A model generated the notes under the pieces. The model searched no databases and was not told the origin of the DNA. It saw nothing but the letters and a program-made list of their open reading frames with translations. Both the position numbers and the translations under genes were made by a program. 64,000 bases of DNA from assembly GCA_963575745.1 (NCBI GenBank), contig CAUYUJ010016358.1:193204-257203 (forward strand), in the 5' to 3' direction. Positions 53,356 to 63,096 of the stretch are shown here, piece by piece. Numbering within the stretch: position 1 is the first letter of the stretch; each line of letters opens with the position of its first letter. The DNA comes from Prorocentrum cordatum (taxonomy: Eukaryota > Sar > Dinophyceae > Prorocentrales > Prorocentraceae).

Positions 53356-55529
53356 ATGTCGATTAAGAAGGGTGCCTCTATTGCTGCTGCGGCGGCCAGC
53401 AAGCCGGATGCCCCACGCGCGCCGGCTGCCTCTGCTGCCAAGGCGTCCAAGGACCCGCGGCAGCCCCAAAACAAGGTGGGGATTAGCCTGACGAAGGACC
53501 CAACCATATGCAGCTGCGAGTACCGCATTGTGGGTACCGCTTTCGATGGAGCTCCCTACGGGGCCGCGAACCGTGTGAGGGGATGGGCATGCGGTGGGCG
53601 GGAGGGCGCATGCAAATTCTGCCGTCGGGAACTTCGGTGGAGCTCTCACGGGCCACGAATCGTGTGAGGGGTGTGCCGACCTGGGTGGCGGCACGCGCGC
53701 GCACACACAAGTGTATGTATATAGTACACCGTTGTACATCGCCCTATAGTCCTATTGCCCTAGACCACCATTGCCCTAAAGCCCTATAGCCCTATAGTCC
53801 TCTAGCCCTATAGCCCGGTAGTCCTATAGCCCTATAGCCCTGTAGCCCGACAGCCCTACAGCCTTATAGCCCTACAACCCTATAGCCCTAGCCTTCTAGC
53901 CCAATGGCCCTATAGCCCTACAGCCCCATAGCCCTATAGCCCAATAGCCCCATAGCCTGATAGTCCTATAGACCTGTAGCCCTATAGCCCGACAGCTCTA
54001 TCCCTATAGCCCAATAGCCATATAGCCACATAGCCATGTAGCACTATAGCCCCGTAACCCTAAAGCCCTACAGCCCTATAGCCCTGTAGCCCTGCAGCCC
54101 TCTAGCCCTATAGCTCAGCCCTAAAGCCCTTCAGCCCAATAGCCTATATCCCTATAGCCATATAGCCCTATAGCCCTATAGCCCCATAGCCCTATAACAC
54201 CATAGCCCCCAAACAAATCTGATTGGGTTATTCTCGGGTATCATCTCTGTCAAAACGAGGACCGAACACAGGATGGTTGGGAACTGCAGTTGGGAGGCCG
54301 GCAAACGAGGGGGGAAAGAGCTTGGGGGCCCTGGGCGCAAGGCTCGAAGTGCGCGGCGAGCCAGCGCATTCATGAGGTGCCCTACTTGATGCCCCCAGCA
54401 CACTTCAGAAAATGTTAACTCCTCACTCCCCTCGCATTTCCCCCCTTCACTTCCAACCCGCTCCCCCATCCCCCTCCTCCTCCGTCGCCCGCCTCTCTGC
54501 CGCGGCAGAGAGGCGGGCTGTGCATGTTTTTTGCTTTCCCTGCAGGGCGGCACGAGCGCTGGTCAGCCGAGCGCCTTCGTGATGCCGCCCGGCGCCGTGG
54601 GTGCCTACGACACGGACGCGCAGATCCCAGAGGGCCACCGCCTCTGCAACAACTGCCGCTTCATCTTCACCGACTCCTACGCCACCCATGTGCAGGGAAA
54701 TCAGTATCGCTGCAAGGCGTGCAATCGCCTCCAGAGCCGCGTGCAAAGGATGTGCACCAGCCACAACATCGACTCCTTCGACGTTTTGAGCCCAGAGGAG
54801 CGGATCTCGTTCTTCAGGGAGGCGCAGGATTACTTCGGCGAGGACTTGCAAAAATGCATCACGGAAAGCATCAGCCGCTCCCAGATCAAGCGCGTCACCA
54901 CCAAGTTCAGGACATTTGGCCCCATGGAGTCGAAGTCGGACGCGGCGAAGCGCTACGAGGGGCAGCCTGAGAAGTGGGCCAACATCCTGAAGACGGCGAA
55001 GCAGTTCACGTGCCCGGTCACCCTGGACGAGCTGATCCAGATCCCCAAGTACGAGGCCGAGACGGAGGACGTGAATGAGTGGGAGCAGATGCGGAAGCGC
55101 GAGGCCACTGGTGAGGGCAAGCTCAAGCTCAAGAAGATGAAGCTGGAGAAGAAGGAGGAGGGTGAGGAGCCATCGCCTCCGAAGGCATTGACCAAGGGCC
55201 AGAAGAAGAAGCTGCAGGCGCTGAAGACGAAGTTCGGGAAAGCCTCCATGGACCTCGCAACCCAGATCGCCGCAGCCAGCGCCCCCGAGAACCAGGATGT
55301 TGTGCCCGCGAAGCAGGTGAAGAAGATGCACGAGCAGCGCACGATGTGCACAGAGTGGAGCTGCGCCGACGGCAAGATCGACAAGATGATCAACGCTGAG
55401 AAGACCAAGCACGACGACTTTGCCGACCTCCTGAATGCGGGCGAGAAGGCACTGGAGCAGGTGGACTACATGTGCATGCACGTGGCCAAAACCATCGAGC
55501 TGTCGAAGGATGACGAGGTGGAGGCGTAG
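53356..55529 (+). CDS. two-exon gene, Cys-rich zinc-binding protein with charged C-terminus
   Basis: Exon 1 is 53356-53475 (40 codons, Ala/Lys-rich, MSIKKGASIAAAAASKPDA). Exon 2 is 54546-55529. The intron has canonical GT-AG ends (AAG|GTGGGG and TTTCCCTGCAG|GGCGGC with a pyrimidine tract) and phase 0, giving a 367-residue protein. Residues 74-99 form a treble-clef-like zinc site (C-x2-C, 18 residues, C-x2-C; LCNNCRF and YRCKACNRLQ). The centre contains a helical region (RISFFREAQDYFGEDLQKCI) and a Lys/Glu-rich stretch (KLKLKKMKLEKKEEGEE) and the end is acidic-helical. I recognise the style as a dinoflagellate multicopy family but no function; nucleic-acid binding is likely from the zinc site and basic stretches. 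This is the best-supported spliced gene in the window. Confidence 0.85.
53740..54215. repeat. CCCTATAG 8-bp tandem array
   Basis: About 475 bp of CCCTATAG / CCCTGTAG / CCCAATAG units, mostly 8 bp, inside the intron. It is reminiscent of telomere-like repeats but does not match the TTTAGGG type. Confidence 0.95.
54487..54518. repeat. perfect 32-bp palindrome near splice acceptor
   Basis: Two 16-bp arms with no spacer (GCCCGCCTCTCTGCCG and its exact reverse complement), 27 bp upstream of the intron's AG. Confidence 0.97.
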
Positions 55530-55534
55530 ACGTC

Positions 55535-55650
55535 CGCAGAGCGTGCTAGGCTTGCGAGGCTTGCCAGGCAGAGCGTGCTAGGCAGGATTGCCAGGCACGT
55601 TGGGTTTCAAGGTGCTAGACTTGCGAGGCTTGCCAGGCAGAGCGTGCTCG
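55535..55650. repeat. GCTTGCCAGGCAGAGCGTGC duplication
   Basis: The block TTGCGAGGCTTGCCAGGCAG plus GCGTGCT occurs twice (about 55551 and 55620) in the presumed 3' UTR of the two-exon gene, with a third partial copy between. Confidence 0.85.
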
Positions 55651-56119
55651 GCGAACAATCACGATTGTGTTTCATGTATGTCGATGGGCAGCCTCGTAGC
55701 CAGAACGAAGATTGGGATTCGAGCTCATTGTGAGTTCAAACGCACGTGGTACACAATCCTCCCCCTCCTCCTCCTCCTCCTGTTGCCGGCTCCTCCTCCT
55801 CCTCCTCCTCCTCCTCCTCCTCCTCCTCCTCTGGCGGTCCCTCGAGGTTGTCATGCATGCAGCCTCCCATCGGGGCCCCTCCTCGGGCAGGCTCGCCGCC
55901 CTTTCATCCCCTCCCCCCTTCGACGGTGGCTACCATGCACTGGACCTCGGACATCGTCTGGACCTCGGCTTGCTTTTTCTGGACCTCGTCTGGACATGCC
56001 CACGCAGTCCTTTTTCTGGACCCCGTCTGGACCTCGGACCTCGCGTGGCACCCTGCTCAATGACCTTCGGACCTCGTCTGGAACCCCTCAGGGCCAAATC
56101 CAGGCCCGTGTCTGCTCCT
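55651..56119. other. intergenic, CTC-triplet rich
   Basis: (CTC)n at 55765-55832 and repeated GGACCTCG(T/G)CTGGACC blocks at 55940-56080. No gene supported. Confidence 0.6.
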
Positions 56120-56127
56120 CTTTGGGC

Positions 56128-56345
56128 TCCGCATCTGGACCGTATCTGGGCCGTATCTGGACCGTATCTGGGCCGTATCTGGACCGTATCTGGGCCGTAT
56201 CTGGGGGAGGGGGGCGTATCTGGACCGTATCTGGACCGTATCTGGGCCGTATCTGGGCCGTATCTGGGGGGGGGGGCGTATCTGGACCGTATCTGGACCG
56301 TATCTGGGCCGTATCTGGGCCGTATCTGGGCCGTATCTGGCTCAC
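56128..56345. repeat. 11-bp tandem array (TATCTGGACCG / TATCTGGGCCG)
   Basis: About 19 units interrupted twice by a G run with GGGGGGGCG. Open in all frames. Confidence 0.95.
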
Positions 56346-56571
56346 GGGCGAATCGAGGTCCCTCAGCCCTCACCATGGGCCCCCCCTTGGCCTCCTCCAC
56401 GTCCCCGCCCTTCCCCCAACCCCCCCCCGTCTTGCCCTCCCCCCCCCGGCCTCCTCCACCAAGATGCCCTCGCCTTCCTCCCCCCGCCTCCTCTCTCCTC
56501 TTCCTGGCTGCAGCCCTTGTGGTTGCGAACCTGCTTGCCTTTCCAGTGGGCCCCTGAGTCCGACGGCCCCC

Positions 56572-56904
56572 ATGATGAAGGCATTGGCGTTTTCGTTGGA
56601 GTTGCTGGTCGCGTGTTTGGGCATGCCGCATGAATGGCAGGTGCAATCAGCTGCCGACGTCGCCAAGACCCCCAAGCTCCCAGCCTTCGAAGTTTTCTTC
56701 AAGAAGATCCCTGCTCTGGCCAGGCCCCTTCGGATCGCGAGCCCGTGCGTGGGGCTCCACTCGTGCGCCGTGGCGTTGGACGCCATGGGGGTTGATGCGC
56801 GCCACGGCAACGTTTACGACCTGGAGGCTGGGTACTCCAGTTGGTTAACGTCGCTCATGCAGAAGGCCGGCCACGAGGTGGTGAAACTCAACTTGGGGCC
56901 CAAG
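56572..56904 (+). CDS. C5 DNA methyltransferase-like, exon with motif I
   Basis: The frame from the ATG at 56572 reads LELLVACLGMPHEWQ, then ARPLRIASPCVGLHSCAVAL and DAMGVDARHGNVYDLEAGYS. The segment SPCVGLHSCAVALDAMGV occupies the place of motif I (the S-adenosylmethionine-binding FxGxGG loop) in C5-cytosine methyltransferases, and GNVYDLE fits motif II. The exon ends at LNLGPK, where the next exon (57234) resumes with DGNVLNVPP. The 5' boundary is uncertain; an upstream exon is likely because the frame stays open into low-complexity sequence. The canonical Phe-Gly-Gly motif is replaced, so activity is doubtful. Confidence 0.65.
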
Positions 56905-57233
56905 GACGGGCGGGAACTCAACTTGGGGCCAAGGTCTGGTTCAGCTTAAAGGGCTAGGACGGCGAGGAGGAGGAGGGGGCGGAGAAAGAACGGGAGGAGG
57001 AGGAGGAGGAGGACGGGAAGGGATGGCGACGGACGGGGAGATCGGGAAGAAGAGGATAAGGAGGAAGAACGGGTCTTGCACACTGGTTGGGGGGCCTGCC
57101 ACGACGGGCGCGGAGTCGTCTGAGATGAGCCCCCACCCTCCCCAGGGAAACCATTTGCAGGGCGCAAGCAAGGGCCCCTTGGAAGCGCTCGGGGGTCTCG
57201 GAGTAGGAGGCAGACTGGCGCGGCTTACCCGAG
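56905..57233 (+). other. methyltransferase intron with AGGAYGGG direct repeat
   Basis: Protein continuity places the junctions at CCCAAG|GACGGGCG and CCCGAG|GATGGGAAC, so AGGA(C/T)GGG is repeated at both ends. Read literally this is a GA-AG intron of 329 bp. A second short direct repeat (AACTCAACTTGGGGCC) lies across the 5' end. The middle is GA-rich. Confidence 0.65.
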
Positions 57234-57524
57234 GATGGGAACGTCCTCAACGTGCCCCCGACAAGCTTGGAGATCCCGTGCGACTTTCTAGTCACGGGGC
57301 CCCCGTGCCCCCCTTGGTCTGGGCAAGGCATCAAGAGGGGGTTCAAGGACGCCCGCAGCCGCGTCTTCACCAGGATCTTGCGCTGGCTCTTGTACCTAAT
57401 CCACGCTGGTGGTCTCATCGGGTGCGTTCTGGAGAACGTGACAGGATTCGAGTACGAGCGCGACGGCCGCGTGTCTCCAAAAGACAGGTTTCGGGCATCG
57501 GGACCCTACAACAATAGGCTTTAG
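57234..57524 (+). CDS. C5 DNA methyltransferase-like, exon with motifs IV and VI
   Basis: Continues the previous exon in frame: DGNVLNVPPTSLEIPCDFLV, then TGPPCPPWSGQG and LIGCVLENVTGFEYERDGR. GPPCPPWSGQG is motif IV, with the Pro-Cys catalytic nucleophile that attacks cytosine C6. VLENV is motif VI, whose Glu protonates the base. The frame ends at a stop (57522-57524) soon after SPKDRF, within the start of a 48-bp repeat, so a splice donor probably lies shortly before. The target-recognition domain and motifs IX and X are not adjacent; a matching exon lies at 62.3-63.1 kb. Confidence 0.75.
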   Translation, partial: DGNVLNVPPTSLEIPCDFLVTGPPCPPWSGQGIKRGFKDARSRVFTRILRWLLYLIHAGGLIGCVLENVTGFEYERDGRVSPKDRFRASGPYNNRL

Positions 57525-57602
57525 GTAGGTAGCACCTTGTAGGCAAGCTAAGGAGACGCTGGCTTTAGGTATGTAGCACCTTGTAGGCAAGCTAAGGAGG
57601 CA
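57510..57602. repeat. 48-bp direct duplication
   Basis: GGCTTTAGGTAGGTAGCACC plus TTGTAGGCAAGCTAAGGAG at 57517 recurs at about 57562. Confidence 0.9.
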
Positions 57603-58235
57603 AGCTAAAACACCAACTAAAAAGCACGCCAGCTTAGGTAGCTGCAGTGGCTTAGGTAGGAAACTGAGGCACTTGTGGGCCTCCCAGGTTCCTCTTCATC
57701 TTGCGGAAGATGGCCCCAGAGTTCTCATGGAGGTCCGATAAATTATTGGCGCTCGATGCAAATGCTTCGCTTCCACGATGACCCTGATCCCGAGGGGGAA
57801 TATGCTCGTCCCAACTCCCTGTCCTCTCCTCCTCCCCCCTGCCTCCTCTCTCCTCTCGACGAGCCGAAATCCTTCACATCAGTAATTTTGGGTCTCGGAG
57901 CCACAGGGCGGTTTTTCATGTTTTCCATTCGACGTTCCATGAAGCCCGATGTCATTCCGAGGCCGCGCGTCGAACGTTTTCGATGGCGCGTCGCGTTATG
58001 CGATGTCACGTGCGTTGGGGTCGTCAAAGGCTTGCGTGCTTGTTGCGGATCGGTTGATGTGGGCTGGGGTTTCTCAGGATTGTACATTTGCTTTGCGCTG
58101 GGGCGGTTTCGACCCCCATCCCTGGCTGATCCACCCCGCGGGTAACGTCGCAGGAAGAGTTCGATCATTTCGTTCGTAGTGCCAGCGATGCTGTCGCGGA
58201 CATTGACCGCGCCACGGGGGGGGGTCGTCCAGAAA
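57603..58235. other. no gene recognised
   Basis: Several short open frames, some non-repetitive (plus-strand WGGFDPHPWLIHPAG near 58105; SQEEFDHFVRSASDAV near 58155 in another frame), could be exons of an unidentified gene. None is long enough to call. Confidence 0.35.
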
Positions 58236-58960
58236 TTTCCTACCATATTGCAGTGTTGGTTCTTCGTTTTGAAGAGACACCGCCCCGCGTCATTCCTTCC
58301 GGCCCCCTCCCTCGTCCTCCCTCTTCGCGTATCTGCCCCTGCTCTCCGCGTGTCTCCGTCGTCATCGTCCATCGTCATCGTCGCCATCACCATCATCATC
58401 AGCATCATCAGCATTCTCGCCGTCTCCATCATCAATACCACCACCATCCTCATCAACATCATCAAAACACCCCCCTTGTTCCCCCGCGTCTCTGCTTCGC
58501 CACATCCCCCGCAAGTCTCGTGGCCTTGTGAGGTGCTCCACCGAAGGCCCCATCGGCAGGGTCCTTAGTGCGCCGCCCAGCCCATGTCGGCACGCCCCTC
58601 AGACGCTTCGTGTCCCCATGAGGAGCTCATCGGAGGTCCCGGCGGCAAGGTCCACATGCCGTCGCCCAGGCCACATTGATGACACCCTCAAACATTTCGT
58701 GCCCCTATAGGCAGCTCCACCAAAAAAAGGTCCCAGCGGCAGGTTTCCCAGGCCGCCGCCCAGCATATTTCGGCATACGTTTCACACGCTTCGTGGCCCC
58801 ACGGGGAGCTACACCGACGGCCCCACAGGCAGGGCCCACAGGCCGCCGCCCAGCCCATTCCGTCATACGCTCACAAGCTTCGTGGCCCCATTGGGGAGCA
58901 CCCCCGATGGCCCAAGCGACAGGGTCCACATGCCGTCGCCCAGCCCATGTCGTCCACGAG
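58236..58960 (+). repeat. composite dispersed element, third copy (motif A, CAT triplets, array)
   Basis: TACCATATTGCAGTGTTGG then CGTTTTGAAGAGACACCG (motif A), a C-rich stretch, CAT/CAC triplets (58365-58470), then five or so diverged units of the 89-bp family (CTTCGTGGCCCCA, GGAGCTCCACC, GCCGCCCAGCCCAT). Motif B was not found at its right end. Confidence 0.65.
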
Positions 58961-59029
58961 TGGCGCCCAGCACGGCTCCAAGAGCGCCCCAAGAGGCGCC
59001 GAGTAAGTTGCACCCTCATGCAAATAGTT

Positions 59030-60800
59030 TTTGTCACTTGTGGGGGTCCTCTTGGGGCCCTCTTGGAGCATTCTTGGGGCCCTCTGGGAGCGTTCTTGGG
59101 GCCTTCCCGGGGCCCCAGTGGGCCCTCGGAGGGCCCCAAGAACGTTCCCCGAGGGCCCCAAGAGGGACCCCCCAAAGTGGTACAAAGAATTCGCGCGAAC
59201 GTGCAATCTGTTGTAGGCCTTTCGGGGCCCTCTGGGAGCTCTCTTGGGGCCCCCATTGGTGGCGCCTTGGGGCCTTGGGATGGCTCCAAGAGGCTTCGGG
59301 ATTGCCCCAGACCGCCACAAGACAGCTCCGAGACGGCCGTCGAGCACCACGGGTGAAAGCAAGTGAGGCTAGGGAACAGGGCCTCTGGTAAGCCGCCACT
59401 GCGCCCCCTGGACTACCCAGACAGCGAGGGGACCTGAAACGCCCTGGGGCTCCAGGGGCCCCAGATTAGTGAAGTGAAGGTTTTTGCCATGCAAGCACCC
59501 CGAAATTCTTCACTTCACTAAACCGGACCCAGGACGAACTCGCTACGCTCCAGTCCCGCGGGAGATCCAAGACTCCCGCCGCCGCCCGGGGACGTTGCTG
59601 CATTGCGGTGCTCTGGTCACTGTTAATGGCTTCCGCGGGCTGCAGCGGCTCACTTCCATGACTACCCCGACTCACGAATCCAGTGGTTGGTCTGGCTCTA
59701 TGGGTTGGTTTCGTTGTGTCGGTTGATTTTATGCTTGGTTGGCGGTCGGTGGATTTCGCGTTGTTCATTGGTGTCGTGAAGTGATTTGTCGTTTGGTTGG
59801 TCAGTGCCGTTTTGTTGATTCGTGCCGTTTTGTTGGTTGGTGTCGTTTCGTTGGTTGGTGTCGTTTTGTTGCTTGGTGTCGTTTTGTTGCTTGGTGTCCT
59901 TTTGTTGGCCGGTGTCGATTTGTTGGTTTGTTGGTTGGTGTCGGTTTGTTGGTTGGTGTCGTTTTGTTGCTTGGCGTCGTCCTGGCGGCGTGGCCGATAA
60001 TCGGCGGCCTGCAATGGCGCCAGGATTTGTTTCGGGCCAGCCTTGATCGCCCTCATCATTCTCATATTCGTCAGCGTCAGCACTCGTCGCCCCCATCCGC
60101 GCACACATGCGGCCCTGGTACGGCTCTCACGCGGCCCTGCGAAGGCCTTCACTGTGCTCCCCAAAGCTTTCTGAGGGGCCCCCCAGAGGCCCCAAGAGGG
60201 CACTGGAAATTGTCGCTTCCAACTCCGCCAGGCGGAGGTCAACAAGGGTCTCACTGGTGCACTTCCAGGAATCGTCGTTCGATCCTCTTGGGGCCCTCCT
60301 GGGGCCTTCTGGAGCCGTCTTGGAAGCTCCGAGCGGCTCCATGAAGGCGCCGGGCGATATCGCTTCCAATTCCGCCAGGTGGAGTTAGACCAGGGGCTCA
60401 CTGAGGCCCCTTTTTGCGCCCTCCTCTGCCTTTGAAAAAGCCCCGATGGGGTTCTTCAGTGCCGTCTTAGGGCCCCTAAGAGGCCTCCAGTAGGGTATTG
60501 AAGTTATCGCTTCCAACTCCGCCACGCGGAGTTGAACCCAGGGCGGCTCTCTATGGCCCTTTCGGGGCCTTCTTAGAGCTTTTCTGAGGCCCTAAGTGGG
60601 CCCTGGGAGGTGTCATTTTCACGGGCGTTGAAAGTGACACCGCGGAGGGCCCTCTTGGGCCCTTCTTGGGGCCTCTCTTGGGTCCCTCTGGGAGCCCTCT
60701 TGGTGCCGCCCTGGGGCCTTCTCGGGGCCTTCTTGGAGCCTTTCTGGTGCTCTTTAAGTGGGCCCTGGGAGGTGTCACTTTCACGGGCGCTGAAAGTGAC
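59030..60800. repeat. CTTGGGGCCCTC minisatellite region with conserved blocks
   Basis: Diverged CTTGGGGCCCTC(T/C)TGGGAGC units in both orientations (59040-59290, 60280-60350, 60550-60760) surround GTTTTGTTGGTTGGTGTC-type units (59700-59990). Three copies of CGCTTCCAA(C/T)TCCGCCA with a GGAG block lie at about 60211, 60361 and 60508. Confidence 0.75.
60610..60640. repeat. hairpin copy 1
   Basis: 12-bp stem, 7-nt loop CGGGCGT; arms GTGTCATTTTCA and TGAAAGTGACAC, one G-T pair. Confidence 0.9.
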
Positions 60801-60802
60801 AC
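60772..60802. repeat. hairpin copy 2
   Basis: 12-bp perfect stem, 7-nt loop CGGGCGC; arms GTGTCACTTTCA and TGAAAGTGACAC, 162 bp from copy 1 and in the same orientation, both preceded by GGGCCCTGGGAG. Confidence 0.92.
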
Positions 60803-61233
60803 ATCGAAGGGCCCGCTTTCCCTCGTAGCGCTGCCCGTGGCCGGGGCATTGTGCAGCGCATCCCTCGTCGAACGTATTTTGTCGGACGCGTGGTCGAATT
60901 CCGCCAGTTCGGTCGAGATGGTGGTCAAGCGGTTCGGTTGCAATGTAGCCATGCGGATCTGAGCTTACCATTTCTTGCCATTTTGGCGGGGATCGCAGGA
61001 GCGTTTGTGTTGTGATCAACTGTGCTCGATATATCCAGCGGCAGCGTTTCATCCCAATATATTATTTTGAAAAAAGTCAGCAGGGGCCAAATTGCTGATG
61101 TGAAGCAACATAGGTCTCGTATCCTCGACCACCACCCCGTTCTGTATATCCTCCTCCTCATCCTCCTGGCCCCCCCCCGCTTCCACCCCCCAGTCAGCCC
61201 TCTCTTTTCTTCCTTCCGCCTGTTAATTCCGCT

Positions 61234-61255
61234 CCGATAGCCGTTTTGGCTGAAG
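61234..61255 (+). other. DinoSL relic
   Basis: CCGATAGCCGTTTTGGCTGA then AG: the 21-nt leader with one inserted A and two substitutions, preceded by a C/T-rich stretch (61195-61230). It lies 64 bp upstream of the next ATG. Confidence 0.85.
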
Positions 61256-61319
61256 TGACGGGCCTCGGGCCACGCCACGCCAACGCAAAGCCAGCCAAGG
61301 CTTCCACTGAAACGTTTCG

Positions 61320-61958
61320 ATGACATCCGCATTTTCGGATCGCTTCCCGACGGAGCAGGAAATCGACGCAGCGATCGCCATGGACGATTCCCTGGCCGCC
61401 GAGGCGGGCCAGCTCGAGCTCGCAGAACGCGAAGCTCAGCTCGCAGAACACGAAGCTCAGCTCGACCACTTCTATCGCCAGTGCTACGGCGAGACCCCAG
61501 AACTTCCCATTGCAGCGTCACCATCGCCGCAGGAGGTATGGGAGGTGATCGCAGTGAGCGACGACAGCCAGGGGGCCGCGCTCTCAGAGCACGCAGACCC
61601 GCCTGAACAGGCGAACGAGATGCAAGCTGAGCTCGCTTCCTTGATCGCCCTGGCGCTGGTGGCTACAAAGGACACGGTGCTTTGGCTGCTAGACCATTGT
61701 GCAGCGAGGGGCACGGGCGATAATGCCAATGCTGACGATCCCCGCCAGCGAGACCGGAGCCGGTCGCCGAGACTACCGAGAAGCGCGTTTGCTGCAGCAG
61801 ATCCGTTTGCTGGAGCATGCTCGGGAGAGACTCCCGAGGATATCGAGAGCCCGTCGCGGTACAGCGAATGGCTCGCGCGCAAGCGCCCTCCCGTTCTCAA
61901 CGATGGCGAGGAGCCTCAGTCTGAGGCTCCGCCTCCAGCAGAGGCTGTAGAAATGTAA
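61320..61958 (+). CDS. unidentified acidic protein, retrogene
   Basis: A 212-residue frame whose ATG lies 64 bp after a DinoSL relic. The N-terminal third is an acidic helical repeat (ELAEREAQLAEHEAQLDHFY), likely a coiled coil. The centre has an aliphatic helix (ELASLIALALVATKDTVLWL). Near residue 142 is an SR-like stretch (RQRDRSRSPRLPRS), and the C-terminus is Pro/Glu-rich. I do not recognise the family. The SR-like stretch hints at an RNA-related nuclear protein, but that is inference. The intact frame and the relic leader support a retroposed, possibly functional gene. Confidence 0.6.
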   Translation: MTSAFSDRFPTEQEIDAAIAMDDSLAAEAGQLELAEREAQLAEHEAQLDHFYRQCYGETPELPIAASPSPQEVWEVIAVSDDSQGAALSEHADPPEQANEMQAELASLIALALVATKDTVLWLLDHCAARGTGDNANADDPRQRDRSRSPRLPRSAFAAADPFAGACSGETPEDIESPSRYSEWLARKRPPVLNDGEEPQSEAPPPAEAVEM

Positions 61959-62275
61959 GCTTGCGCGTGTCGCCTTGCTGTAGCCAGCCTCCATCTCCTC
62001 TCACCCTCTCCCCGCACACACACGCGCGCGCAATTCGGCGCGCGTCCACGATTACAAAGTTCCCGAGTGAGTTTTACGGGGGAAGAGGAGGAGGAGGAGT
62101 AGCGGGGCTGGGGTCAGGAGAAGGAAGGGAAGGAGCGGCAGGAGGGACGGTAGCCTTCTCCTTCCACTTGCACCCCCCTCCCCTCGCTTTCTCACCCCAT
62201 CCCCATTCCTCGTCCCATGGCCGGCCCCGCGCGCCTTGACCCGCAGTGTCGGGGCGGCGGCTTACTTCTTACCCC
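61959..62275. other. short intergenic or intronic DNA
   Basis: GA-rich (62075-62145) then C-rich sequence ending TTACCCCAG at about 62275, which could serve as a splice acceptor for the next exon. Confidence 0.5.
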
Positions 62276-63096
62276 AGAACCGCAGCAGAGTCTTCACACG
62301 AGGCATGCGGAAGAACATCGTCCCTGCTGTCCCGAAGCCCCTGCCTCCATTCGGCACCCGTCAGTTGCGCGAAGTTCTCGGCAAGTTCCCCCCGATCGAT
62401 CGCGAGAGCCTCACCGAGGCTCAGAAGGAGAACGTGAAGGCCCAGGAGGAAAACGTGAAGCAGAAGTTTCTCGATGACGAACTCTCCGAAGATGACCTCG
62501 TAGTGATTTCGACCGATCGCGCCATCGACGGCGTCTACACCCCTCCTTGCTTCCCCAACTTCTGCCCCACTCTCACAACGCGTAATTTTTATCTGTTCGT
62601 CATGAGTGTTTCAGATATCCTGAGCGAGGTTCCTGATAAGGACCGCTCGTTCTTTAGATTCCTGCGCCCGACGGAGCGACTTGCGCTCCAGGGCTTGCCT
62701 CCTAGCGCCGCGCTTCACATGCCCAGCCATGCGGTTGCGGTCAAGGGCGCTGGGAATGCGTTCCCGCCGCCGCTTATAATGGCGGTGATGCACCCAATGA
62801 TCGACGCGCTGCAGCAATCGAGCTTTGACTTGGGGAGTTGGCCCCGCGCTCCTAGGCCCGGCTGTGCTGAGCTGCCAATCTACGATCGGATCGAGCGCCT
62901 GCGCATGGCCCCATTGCCTAAGAAGGCGAAAGCCAAGGCAAAGGCGAAGGCCAAGCCAAAGGCGGCAGTGCACCACAAGCCAGCAAGCAGCAGCAGCAGC
63001 AGCAGCAGCCAAATCCTCAATTCGAAACCTGCGGCTTGCAAGCGCATGCGGGTTAAAGTGGAAGTCAGCTTTGAGAATTCTGATGCTGACGAGTGA
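62276..63096 (+). CDS. C5 DNA methyltransferase-like, C-terminal exon
   Basis: The frame is convincing from NRSRVFTRGMRKNIVP; the first in-frame ATG is at 62305, but an AG at about 62275 suggests this is an internal exon. It reads VVISTDRAIDG, then CPTLTTRNFYLFVMSV, FFRFLRPTERLALQGLPPS and KGAGNAFPPPLIMAVM. The RLxxxERLxLQGxP segment and GNAxPPP correspond to motifs IX and X of C5-cytosine methyltransferases. The tail is Lys/Ala-rich (KAKAKAKAKPKA), Ser-rich and ends DADE. It may be the last exon of the gene whose motif I, IV and VI exons lie at 56.6-57.5 kb, or a separate fragment. The retrogene between them argues for a very large intron or for two loci. Confidence 0.65.

Larger units (their letters stand above)
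53476..54545 (+). other. intron containing a composite dispersed repeat
   Basis: This 1070-bp GT-AG intron starts with motif B (AGCCTGACGAAGGACCCAAC) 8 bp after the splice site. It continues with about two inverted units of the 89-bp array, a CCCTATAG tandem array (53740-54215), and an inverted motif A (54238-54290). The perfect 32-bp palindrome at 54487-54518 lies 27 bp before the acceptor. The same components occur as one element at 5142-6097. Confidence 0.85.

Noticed and set aside
53740-54215. CCCTATAG array as a telomere remnant
   Set aside because: The unit is 8 bp and does not match the TTTAGGG-type telomere repeat known in dinoflagellates; it lies inside an intron.
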